Positions 36,422-44,128 of a stretch of 64,000 bases of DNA are shown in pieces. The position numbers and the translations under genes are program-made. The stretch lies in NCBI GenBank assembly GCA_963843465.1, contig CAWJKP010000009.1, positions 434,001-498,000 on the forward strand, in the 5' to 3' direction. This DNA is from CAWJKP01 sp963843465. GTDB lineage: Bacteria > Planctomycetota > Planctomycetia > Pirellulales > Thermoguttaceae. Positions within the stretch are counted from its first letter, which is position 1. Each line of letters starts with the position of its first letter. A model generated the notes under the pieces. The model was not told the origin of the DNA. It made no database searches and saw nothing but the letters and a program-made list of their open reading frames with translations.

Positions 36422-36751
36422 GTGGCTTCCGAGGCATCCACAACGCACACTGAATCCGCCCACATCGTCCACACACCCGGGCTGTTGGGCGGCGAAGCCC
36501 GCATCGATGGGCACCGCATCCGAGTCCGCGACGTGGTTGCTGCGCGTGACCGGGGGGGAATGACGCCCGAAGAAATCGCCGCTACCGCCTATCCCGGTCT
36601 CACGCTGGCGCAGGTCTATGCCGCGCTGGCCTACTACGAAGACCACCGGGGAGAGATCGACCGGGCCTTCGAAGACGAGGCCCGCTTCCTGGAGCAGTTC
36701 CGCCGCGAGCATCCCGAGTTGGTCCGTGACTACGCACCGAAGAAGAGTTAA
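36422..36751 (+). CDS. DUF433 family antitoxin-like protein
   Basis: A 109-residue protein with the DUF433 core: IVHTPGLLGGEARIDGHRIR, DVVAARDRGGMTPEEIAATA and LTLAQVYAALAYYEDHRGEI. I prefer GTG 36422, preceded by GAGGAG; the frame upstream to 36377 has no ribosome site. Its partner, a DUF5615-like toxin, starts three bases after the stop but is cut short. Confidence 0.85.
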   Translation: MASEASTTHTESAHIVHTPGLLGGEARIDGHRIRVRDVVAARDRGGMTPEEIAATAYPGLTLAQVYAALAYYEDHRGEIDRAFEDEARFLEQFRREHPELVRDYAPKKS

Positions 36752-36754
36752 GGG

Positions 36755-36940
36755 GTGCTTAAGAGTTACGCTGACGTCCATGTGGTGTTCGCCATTGTGC
36801 AGGCCCTCCGCCGCCGCGGAATGGACGTTGTAACCGCCGAGGAGCGCGGGCGTGAGGAGGCCGAGGATGCGGGCCTGTTGACGGAGGCGCTTCGCGTCCT
36901 CCCCCTTTTAGGCGCCCCTTGCGAGTCCCCAAGTGGCTGA
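36755..36940 (+). pseudogene. Truncated DUF5615 PIN-like toxin
   Basis: A 61-codon frame starting at GTG 36755 (MLKSYADVHVVFAIVQALRR, then GMDVVTAEERGREEAEDAGL), which is the first half of a DUF5615 toxin, including the DVHV acidic strand. After LLTEALRVLP the sequence departs from the family (LLGAPCESPSG) and ends; the second half, with the remaining catalytic acids, is missing. The break at about 36895-36940 is 35-80 bases upstream of the NERD-STAND gene and may mark an insertion boundary. Confidence 0.65.
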
Positions 36941-36974
36941 ATTTGGGGGGTAGGTTCCAGCCGCGGGGTGGCCA

Positions 36975-39900
36975 TTGACAGCGACGAGTGAGTGGCTTAG
37001 ACTATATTCCGTGGCGCCACGGCGCCACGCAGCGCCGCCGAAGGCGGCCCAGTATGAACACAACTATAGACCTCTACGTGGCGCTCCGATCGAATATGAG
37101 TCGGAACGCCAGTTCTTGCGCCGTCTGCGCTCGGATCTTCAATCAAAGGGCGAGAGCCCGATAATCTTCGCGAACTTCCTGGTTCCGAAGCGGAACCCCG
37201 TAAGGCAGGTAGATTTTCTGCTGATCTTGAGCAAGTGCGTTTGTCACGTCGAGCTCAAGGGTCTTGCAGCTCCAGTGGTAGGCGAGGTCAATGGCGACTG
37301 GTCGCTCCGGCAGCCAGACGGCTCTATGAAATCGCTCGGCGCAAATCCCTACCGGCAAGCGCGAGAGTGCAAATTCAAAATAAGCGACGAGATGCGTTCG
37401 TTCGCGCAAAGTCGCGTCGGACTTCCAACGTTAACCGGCGGCAAGAAGTACTACTCACAAATCGAAAGTGTCGTCTGTGTCTTTCCGAGGCTTATGCCTG
37501 GTTCCAGAACCCCCGACGATGGAAAAGTGCATGTCCGCGGATATCTTGAGTTTTTGGACTTCGTGACCACCGTTGAACGCACTCCAGGATGGACACGGGA
37601 TGACTGGGTCGCGTTCGCAATCGACCTAAGCCTTATGCACCAGGTCGATCCCGAGGCGGAGGCCATAGACAGCACGCCAAACTCGCCGGTAATTGTCGAT
37701 GACTATTGCCGGCGATTCAGGGAGTTCTACCAAAATGGCCTTCGCCCGCTCGTCCCGTCGCGCGTCGAGCACGCCGGAGAAACGAAGCGGTCAGGAGCCA
37801 TTATGGATTTTTTGGGGCTGGGCCAGCATGGCCAACTTATCGGCAGTTCGGGCATGGGAAAGTCACACCATACACTTCATATGGCGCTGGCAGCGCTTGA
37901 CGCGGGACGCATTCCCATACTCGCCCGGGCCCAGGACTACTCGGGGCGGCTGTCGCCGCTTTTGGACCAAAGCGTTGCGCACCTATGCCCGCGAACTGCG
38001 CTGCAGTTCATTCAACACGCCGCCAAATTAGAAAGGCCCTTGCTGCTAGTAATCGATGGTTTCAACGAATGCCCGGCCGAGCATAAGGAGGAACTCGTAA
38101 AGAATCTTGAGGCGTTGTACCTTCGGTGGCCGATCCCCATTTTCCTCACCTCGCAACACGAAGTCGCGCTTCCCCGGGAATTGCGCGGCAGCGTTCTGCG
38201 TCTGTGCGACCTTAACGACGACGAGCGGCTTGCAATACTCCACGCCCACGCGGCAGGGGCTCTCCCAAGCAATGTCCAAGAGTTGTGTAAGCCATTCCGG
38301 TCGGCGTACGAACTGAGTCTCGCAGCATCGTGCTTTGGGGAGATCACTGGATTGCCCAATCGGACGGCCCTGTTCGAGACATACTTCCGGAGATCCTGCA
38401 GAGGAGTCGACAGCGCTGCCATAGTGGGGAGCGTCTTGGTAAGTCTGGCGGACGATATGCGGCGCGGCCTCAAGTCGAGTCTGTCCGTTTTAGAGACATG
38501 GCGAATCGCCGAACGCGTCCTGAGAGAACAGAACGCGCCGGCAGCCATGCTCAAGGATGTCATGAGCAGCGCGATGCTCAGTGTTCGGCAGAACTGCTGC
38601 GCTTTCCGGCATGAGTTGCTCCAGCGCTTCTTTGAGTCCGTCGCTTTGGTGCGCGCGACCAGAGATACAGACCAACTCGTCGAACAACTGCGGAAGCCGT
38701 GCCACCACGATCTTATCGAGTTCTTGATCGGGATGCAGACCGATGAGGCTTCTATCCGTAAGTGCTTGCAGGTCTCCGTCGAGGTGAACGCGGCTCCGCA
38801 TTTGCTGATGCAATGCCTTGAAGGCCAATTTGGTGATCTCCACCGTAGACTGGTCGTCAACGACATTGGGCGCGTGCTTCGTGCAGCAGAACTCGAATTG
38901 GAACAACTGGTCGTCCATGCCACAGACGACCCGCAGGGCCAGGAACCATTCCTTTTTGAGATAAGAAGCAGTCAGCGTTGGTCCGCCTACGATCTTCGCT
39001 TGGTAGACGAGCTTGGGACCAATTTGGCGGGAGGGATGTTCTTCGAAGAAACCCTCCGCTTGGTGCGCGAGACGGAGAATCGTTGCATCGAACTTCTCTC
39101 AGAGCAGTTGGGCAGCGAGTTTGTGGCGAAGCGGTCGACTCGGAGCTACCTGTTCTGGAAGCTTTACGTTCTCGGCGCCATCACCCACCACCTGCCTGGT
39201 TTGGCGATCGTCGAGGCCGAGCTTCGGGGACGATGCCGAGAAGGTGTGCGGCCGGATACTCAATCGCGAATTATTGAGCTAGTGCGCCAACCCGATCGCC
39301 TGTCCATGGCCGAGGCGTATCTATGTCTGTCTCTCCTGGAATGGGATGCAGGTTCGTGCCACAACATAATACCCGACTTGTTGGAATACTGCTGGAAGAC
39401 GGGAGTCTATCACCTCACGCTTCTGGCGTTAGAACGCGCAAGGGAATGCGCCGATTCTGTGACCGACGCGGTTGGCGAGAGAATCAAGCACCTGCTTAAC
39501 GGCTTCCAGTCGTCCAACATTTTCCTGAGCAACGTCATCGTCGAGGCGATGTGCGCGTACGGAATGGTGGAGTCTCCCGTAAATGAAAGCCAGGCGTCCA
39601 GCGAACTTGCCGAGATTTTGAAGTCGCCGGACAGCGCAGAGTCGAATGTTGCCGCGTACGGCGCCATTTCGAAGATCTGTGAGGATGTCTACGACGGCGC
39701 CTACTACGAAGCAGTCGAGCGGTTGCCATTGAAAGAACGATGCCGATTGTACACGATGGCTGCTTTAGGCGCCCCAAGCTACGCATTTGACACGGAGTGG
39801 CTTCTTCGGAGATTGATCGAAATTGGCGACGAATCCGCCCTGCCAGCATTTCTTCATTGCGCCACGGCGGTCGATGGGGAATCGGTGTTTCCGCAGGAGG

Positions 39901-40475
39901 TGGCCGCCCGGTTTATTCTCGCCCACGCCGGATCCGCTAAGTACTTGCAGACGCCTGCGAAGCTTGCCGATCTTTCGAGCGACGACCGACGGGCGTGGCA
40001 GTACTACGGTGAGATAATCTTTTGGCTGCATAGGCCTGGGTTGACGGCGGAGCAGGTCCGCGAACGGTGCGAGCCCTTGTGGGAACGTCTTGAGTCGCAG
40101 GTCCCGTTTGAGGCAGTTGATCCGTTGATGCGGTTTGCGCATGCGATGAGGATGGTATTGAAACGAGAGCACCATCCTGTTCAGAAGCTATTCGTAGTAT
40201 TTCGCGAGCGCATTCGCCGAATTCTTGCGTCAGGGCTCAAAAATCGCGAGCATCTCTCGGGCATAGATAAGCGAATTCAGACGAAGTTCGCCTGCCGCGA
40301 GAGGACATCATTTATTATCCATACTTTGGGGCAGGTCGGCACAGTCGACGACATCAAGCTGCTTGAGCCTCTTTTGGATGACCGTTATCACGGCAGGGAT
40401 ACCGTCGGCGCCATCCGCCGGCTGCGAGAAAACCGACCGTTTGTGCAACTGAGCGTCGTTCACGGTTTTCCCTGA
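36975..40475 (+). CDS. NERD domain-STAND NTPase (NACHT-like), putative antiphage defence protein
   Basis: A 1166-residue protein. Residues ~38-190 are NERD-like: ESERQFLRRLRSDL, then VDFLLILSKCVCHVELKGL, where D80 and E93-x-K95 fit the D...ExK core of this nuclease family. Residues ~275-480 form a P-loop: GQLIGSSGMGKSHHTLHMAL (Walker A 290-297), PLLLVIDGFNECPAEHKEEL (Walker B with the DGFNE form typical of NACHT/STAND ATPases) and FLTSQHEVALPREL. Residues ~560-1166 are helical repeats, likely the sensor. This nuclease-STAND-repeat order is that of Avs-like and bNACHT defence proteins. GC is below the flanks. The TTG start is uncertain; the next option is GTG 37011. Confidence 0.82.
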   Translation: MTATSEWLRLYSVAPRRHAAPPKAAQYEHNYRPLRGAPIEYESERQFLRRLRSDLQSKGESPIIFANFLVPKRNPVRQVDFLLILSKCVCHVELKGLAAPVVGEVNGDWSLRQPDGSMKSLGANPYRQARECKFKISDEMRSFAQSRVGLPTLTGGKKYYSQIESVVCVFPRLMPGSRTPDDGKVHVRGYLEFLDFVTTVERTPGWTRDDWVAFAIDLSLMHQVDPEAEAIDSTPNSPVIVDDYCRRFREFYQNGLRPLVPSRVEHAGETKRSGAIMDFLGLGQHGQLIGSSGMGKSHHTLHMALAALDAGRIPILARAQDYSGRLSPLLDQSVAHLCPRTALQFIQHAAKLERPLLLVIDGFNECPAEHKEELVKNLEALYLRWPIPIFLTSQHEVALPRELRGSVLRLCDLNDDERLAILHAHAAGALPSNVQELCKPFRSAYELSLAASCFGEITGLPNRTALFETYFRRSCRGVDSAAIVGSVLVSLADDMRRGLKSSLSVLETWRIAERVLREQNAPAAMLKDVMSSAMLSVRQNCCAFRHELLQRFFESVALVRATRDTDQLVEQLRKPCHHDLIEFLIGMQTDEASIRKCLQVSVEVNAAPHLLMQCLEGQFGDLHRRLVVNDIGRVLRAAELELEQLVVHATDDPQGQEPFLFEIRSSQRWSAYDLRLVDELGTNLAGGMFFEETLRLVRETENRCIELLSEQLGSEFVAKRSTRSYLFWKLYVLGAITHHLPGLAIVEAELRGRCREGVRPDTQSRIIELVRQPDRLSMAEAYLCLSLLEWDAGSCHNIIPDLLEYCWKTGVYHLTLLALERARECADSVTDAVGERIKHLLNGFQSSNIFLSNVIVEAMCAYGMVESPVNESQASSELAEILKSPDSAESNVAAYGAISKICEDVYDGAYYEAVERLPLKERCRLYTMAALGAPSYAFDTEWLLRRLIEIGDESALPAFLHCATAVDGESVFPQEVAARFILAHAGSAKYLQTPAKLADLSSDDRRAWQYYGEIIFWLHRPGLTAEQVRERCEPLWERLESQVPFEAVDPLMRFAHAMRMVLKREHHPVQKLFVVFRERIRRILASGLKNREHLSGIDKRIQTKFACRERTSFIIHTLGQVGTVDDIKLLEPLLDDRYHGRDTVGAIRRLRENRPFVQLSVVHGFP

Positions 40476-40604
40476 ACGCCGGGCGCCAGTGGCTCCGCCG
40501 GTGCCGCCGCCCCCCGCACTCGCTTAGCCAGTCGCACCCAATCTCAATCCGTTTCATCAGCGTCGCCCGCCGGTCTGGTGCAGCGATATTCGTTAACCGA
40601 ACCG

Positions 40605-41057
40605 CTATGGCTGGGCAATCACGCCGCTGGGGGTGACGAGGGCGAAGCAATCGAACACTCCGAAATCATCCGGATTCGTGGTAAGGAGCGAGCGAACCCC
40701 GCCCTGGTGATAGGTTGCCGCCAGTAAGGTGTCGAGCAGTCGCTTTCGGCCTAGCTGCAAGTGGTCGAGCCAATCCAGGAACTGTCGCGTCGCCTCTGCG
40801 TTCGGAAACACGTGGTCAACCTCCCTTGCCGTCCACCACTTCCGGGCGATACGCCGTGCTTCGCTTATCTCCACAGGTTGTCTGAAACGGCGGGAATCAG
40901 TGACGACGTGGATGAACTCCGCGAGAACTTGGGGGGCCAAAGCAACGCGGTCGCCGCCACCCAGCAACCGAGACAGGGTCGCGCGTGCGGCGACGTGGTC
41001 GGGGTGCTCCACGAGTTCCGCCGAGACCAGAAACCCCGTGTCCATCCCATGAATCAT
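40605..41057 (-). CDS. PIN domain toxin (VapC-like)
   Basis: A 150-residue PIN protein. The acidic residues are in GMDTGFLVSAELVEHPDHVA (D6), VLAEFIHVVTDSRRF (E50-type) and RKRLLDTLLAATYHQGGVRS, followed by LLTTNPDDFGVFDCF. It could start at ATG 41057 (MIHGMDTGF, coupled) or 41045 (MDTGF). The start overlaps the upstream antitoxin-like gene by four bases as ATGA. It forms the third PIN-type module in the island. Confidence 0.82.
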   Translation of the reverse strand: MIHGMDTGFLVSAELVEHPDHVAARATLSRLLGGGDRVALAPQVLAEFIHVVTDSRRFRQPVEISEARRIARKWWTAREVDHVFPNAEATRQFLDWLDHLQLGRKRLLDTLLAATYHQGGVRSLLTTNPDDFGVFDCFALVTPSGVIAQP

Positions 41058-41287
41058 CGGCGACCTTCAAGCATTTCGCCCAGAAGGTCATCGTCGCGCC
41101 CCATCGGTTGCAGGATGGCGCCGACGCTCACGGGCTCGATGTCCAGTACGCTATGGCTCGGCAAGTGCAAGTCGGCGGTGTCGATGCCTTCTGCGTGCAA
41201 TCGCGACACGAGGAAACGCAAGAGTTCCCGTTTCTGTTGGGCGGGGAGCGCATCGGCTGCCGTTTCCAGTTCCGTCAAATCGTGCAT
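41054..41287 (-). CDS. Putative antitoxin of the PIN module
   Basis: A 77-residue protein (MHDLTELETAADALPAQQKR, RFLVSRLHAEG) of helical N-terminal/flexible C-terminal type with no named family recognised. ATG 41287 has AAGGGA upstream; the TTG 15 bases earlier is possible. Its overlap with the PIN gene and position in front of it support an antitoxin role. Confidence 0.68.
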   Translation of the reverse strand: MHDLTELETAADALPAQQKRELLRFLVSRLHAEGIDTADLHLPSHSVLDIEPVSVGAILQPMGRDDDLLGEMLEGRR

Positions 41288-41360
41288 GGGATTTCCCTTC
41301 AATTACTGTTACGGTCCATTGTACCGAAGACACAGGCCGGTTTCAACCGGGCTCAGTCTA

Positions 41361-41518
41361 CCCCAGCGGAGCAAAGGATTGGCCACTACCGGGCCGCCGT
41401 TCTGCCGCGTTGCGCGTTTTCCGCTGCCGCCGCCCGGCCCAGGCCGGGCGGCGGCAGCGGAAAACGCGAAGGGGTTTCCAGACCGGGTTCTAGTGGCCAA
41501 TCCTTTGCTCCGCTGGGG
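41361..41518. mobile_element. 158-bp element with 28-bp perfect terminal inverted repeats (MITE-like)
   Basis: The outer arms are perfect 28-bp inverted repeats (41361-41388 and 41491-41518; the left begins ccccagcggagcaaaggatt). Inside is a second perfect palindrome, 27-bp arms at 41413-41439 and 41442-41468 around a two-base loop (core word gcgttttccgctgccgccgc). It encodes no protein and lies just 3' of the antitoxin promoter side. This design is that of a miniature inverted-repeat element. No target-site duplication is obvious to me. Confidence 0.85.
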
Positions 41519-41669
41519 CAAGCCCAGCGGGGGCAGTCCAAGGACGAACAGAAATCGGAACCGTCACTTCGGTACGGAGCCCAAACCTCTCACCATCCAA
41601 CGTCGGCGGTGTCCGAAGTCCCGCTCGGCAAGCGGGACCTACCAAGAGAACCTGCTGGAATCGCCCAAG

Positions 41670-43544
41670 TTATTCAGAAACGCATCGCCGGGGGCGGAGC
41701 CTGCGCCAAATTGGCCGGAAAACGTCGCTCCAGATGCACCGGCGACCCGGAAACCGCGCCTTCTTGGACGCCATCGCTTCAGTTTGCGCCGCGGGAAGGC
41801 GGACACCGCGGCAATTTGCGCTGCTGCAAAGTGGCCAGGGCGGCAATTTGCGTCGCTCTAGACTGGGCAGGGCGCCAATTTGGGTTGGGCCGAAGGCGCC
41901 ATCTCGCCGCTTGCCGCGCGATACGCGGCGTCTACGGTTAGACTCGCAAAATGGGCGTCTTGACCTTAATGGTTGTCCGCAAGAAAGATGCGCTCGCGGA
42001 CCGGCGGCGACAGGGCGGCCGAGGGGCGGGCAGGGCGAAAAAAAATGGAGTTCGCGCCCACTATCTGCGCGCCGAACTGTTACATTTCCGCCCGCAGCTC
42101 CCCGGTCGCCGAGACGTTGGGGCGGGGAGAGGCGGGGACGGGGAGAGGGGGAGAAGAGGAGAGGGGGAGAAGAGGAGAGGGGGAGAAGAGGAGAGGGGGA
42201 GAAGAGGAGAGGGGGCTTCTCCTTGTTCTTAGACGGGGCGGGGGGCTTTGTTTCGAGATTGCCTACGCCGTCTCCCGATTTGCCCGGTCCAAGCACTTCG
42301 ATGCGGACGCGCTCGATGCGGCGGCGGGTGGCCTCCAAGACGGTGAGGCGGACGTTCCGCCAGACGAGCTGCTCGCCGGGGACCGGAACGTGGCCCAATT
42401 CGCTGAAGACGAAGCCGCCGATGGTGTCGTAGTCGCCGTCCTCGGGCAGCTCGATGGCCAGGCGCTCGTTGATCTCGTCGATATGCACCCGGCCCAGGGC
42501 CTCGGCCGTTCGCTCGTCGATCTCGCGGATGCCGTCAACCAGGTCCTTGTCGTACTCGTCGACGATCTCGCCGACGATCTCCTCCAGCACGTCCTCCATG
42601 GTCACCACGCCCGCCACCCCGCCGTACTCGTCCAACACGATCGCCATGTGGTTCCGCGTCTCCTGGAACTCCTGCAAGAGCACGTCCACGGGCTTGGTCT
42701 CGGGAACGAAGTAGGGCTCGCGCAAGAGCGAGGTCCAAGGGGGCCGGGGCTCGTCGGGCTTGGCCAGCACGGGCAAAAGGTCCTTGATGTAGAGAATGCC
42801 GACGATGTCGTCGCGGTTCTTCTGGTAGACCGGGATCCTCGCGTGGCTGGACGCGATCACAAACTGCAGGGCCTCCTGCCAGGTCAACGCATGGGACATC
42901 GAGCTCATGTCGGTCCGCGGGGTCATGATCGCGGCCACGTCCACGCCGCTGAGCTCGATCACGCCCTCGATCATCTCCCGGGCGTCTTCCTCCAACAGGC
43001 CCTCGCGATGGCCCTCGGTGACCAGCGTGCGGATTTCCTCCTCGAAGGAATCCTCGTCGGGCTGCTCCTCGATCCGGCCCACCAGGCGGTGGAGGAAGGT
43101 GTCGACGAAGCGGGCGCCGAACACCAGCGGGGCCAGGAGCACGGCCAGCGTTCGCCAGAAAGGCCAGGTGTGGTAGAGGATCGGCTCGGCCCAAAGCCTG
43201 GCCGCGGCGCGGGGAATCCAGATCTCGACGCACAATAACAGGACCGCGCCGGCGGCGATCCCCATCCAGCCGGCCGCCAGCCCCTGCGGGTGCGTCAGCC
43301 GGTACCAAAAGGCGCCGCTGCCGACCAGCACCGCCGTGGCCAGGACCTGAAGGGTTTCGGCCGCCAGTCCCGCCCGCTCGTAAAGGCGGAGGATCTGACC
43401 GAGCCGCGCCGTGGCGTGGCGGCGACGGCAGATTTCGGCCAGCTCGTGGCGAGAAAACTCGGCCAACGAGCGGGCGCCGATCGCCGCCAGGCACGTCATC
43501 ACCAGGCCCGCCTGGGCCAGCCATAGGACTGCCGACAAAGTCAC
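41670..43544 (-). CDS. CNNM/CorC-family protein with CBS domains (hemolysin-type)
   Basis: A 624-residue open frame. A membrane DUF21/CNNM-type part has about four helices (residues ~1-120); two CBS domains follow (VAAIMTPRTDMSSMSHALTW, RIPVYQKNRDDIVGILYIKD, then HMAIVLDEYGGVAGVVTMED) and a CorC_HlyC C-terminal domain ends at RVRIEVLGPG (~residue 430). The family is linked to Mg2+/Co2+ efflux. After residue ~440 the frame reads a low-complexity GGGGAGAAGAGG tract and an extra ~180 residues not known in the family; the true stop may be lost there. GTG 43544 has GAGGAG upstream and overlaps the ybeY stop by GTGA. Confidence 0.82.
   Translation of the reverse strand: MTLSAVLWLAQAGLVMTCLAAIGARSLAEFSRHELAEICRRRHATARLGQILRLYERAGLAAETLQVLATAVLVGSGAFWYRLTHPQGLAAGWMGIAAGAVLLLCVEIWIPRAAARLWAEPILYHTWPFWRTLAVLLAPLVFGARFVDTFLHRLVGRIEEQPDEDSFEEEIRTLVTEGHREGLLEEDAREMIEGVIELSGVDVAAIMTPRTDMSSMSHALTWQEALQFVIASSHARIPVYQKNRDDIVGILYIKDLLPVLAKPDEPRPPWTSLLREPYFVPETKPVDVLLQEFQETRNHMAIVLDEYGGVAGVVTMEDVLEEIVGEIVDEYDKDLVDGIREIDERTAEALGRVHIDEINERLAIELPEDGDYDTIGGFVFSELGHVPVPGEQLVWRNVRLTVLEATRRRIERVRIEVLGPGKSGDGVGNLETKPPAPSKNKEKPPLLFSPSPLLPLSSSPPLLFSPSPRPRLSPPQRLGDRGAAGGNVTVRRADSGRELHFFSPCPPLGRPVAAGPRAHLSCGQPLRSRRPFCESNRRRRVSRGKRRDGAFGPTQIGALPSLERRKLPPWPLCSSANCRGVRLPAAQTEAMASKKARFPGRRCIWSDVFRPIWRRLRPRRCVSE
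42120..42222. repeat. Low-complexity ggggagaagaggaga tract
   Basis: Imperfect tandem words gaggggagaagaggagaggg, purine-rich on the plus strand, translated on the minus strand as repeated SPSPLLPLSSSPP. It falls at the point where the CNNM-family protein loses similarity, so it may have caused a slippage there. Confidence 0.85.
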
Positions 43545-44128
43545 GTCACCTCCTCGGGTCCCGCCCGCCCACATTTTGGAGTGCGGCGACTGGTCGCCGC
43601 TTTGGATGCCTTGTTCCGAGCGACGGGCAATGGACGACGGCATCGCCCCTGGAAAAGCGGCGACAAGTCGCCGCACTCCAAGGCCGCAAGCTCTTCGTCG
43701 TGCGGCTCCAGCCCGAACCGGGCCAGGCACTCCCGCTGCCGCCGCCGCATCTGGTCCCGCTGGTCGTCGGTGCCGTCCCGCAGCCCGACCAGGTGCAAGG
43801 CGCCGTGGATCACGTACAGCAACAGCTCGTCCTCGGGCCGCCACCCGAACCGCGGGGCCACGGCTGCGGCCGTATCGGCCGAGACGATCACCTCGCCCTC
43901 GAGGCTGCCGCCCGAGTCGTCCAGGTTGAAGCTCAAGACGTCGGTGGCGCAGTCCTGATCGAGGTAGCGGCGGTTGAGACGATGGATGGTGGCGTCATCG
44001 ACCACGGCCAGGCTGACGCGAGCCCGGCGAACGGCAGCGCCTTGCAGGATCATCCGCACCGCCCGGCGGAGTCGGCCGTCGTCGACCGGCAGGGTGGATT
44101 GCTCGTTGGCAACGTCGATGGTGATCAT
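43541..44128 (-). CDS. ybeY: Endoribonuclease YbeY
   Basis: A 195-residue protein; MITIDVANEQSTLPVDDGRL is the YbeY start, and DCATDVLSFNLDDSGGSLEG the conserved middle. The zinc site reads HGALHLVGLRDGTDDQRDQM: two histidines are present, but the usual third His is Asp (GLRD). YbeY matures rRNA 3' ends and helps ribosome quality control. It is coupled to pgpH (one-base overlap) and to the CNNM gene (GTGA). The ~60-residue C-terminal tail (LECGDLSPLF...ATSRRTPKCG) is encoded by a palindromic repeat rather than by the family. Confidence 0.88.
   Translation of the reverse strand: MITIDVANEQSTLPVDDGRLRRAVRMILQGAAVRRARVSLAVVDDATIHRLNRRYLDQDCATDVLSFNLDDSGGSLEGEVIVSADTAAAVAPRFGWRPEDELLLYVIHGALHLVGLRDGTDDQRDQMRRRQRECLARFGLEPHDEELAALECGDLSPLFQGRCRRPLPVARNKASKAATSRRTPKCGRAGPEEVT
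43575..43682. repeat. Inverted repeat within the 3' end of ybeY
   Basis: Arms ttggagtgcggcgactggtc and its near-complement gcggcgacaagtcgccgcac flank gccttgttccgagcgacggg. It lies inside the ybeY frame and lengthens its C-terminus. Confidence 0.85.
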
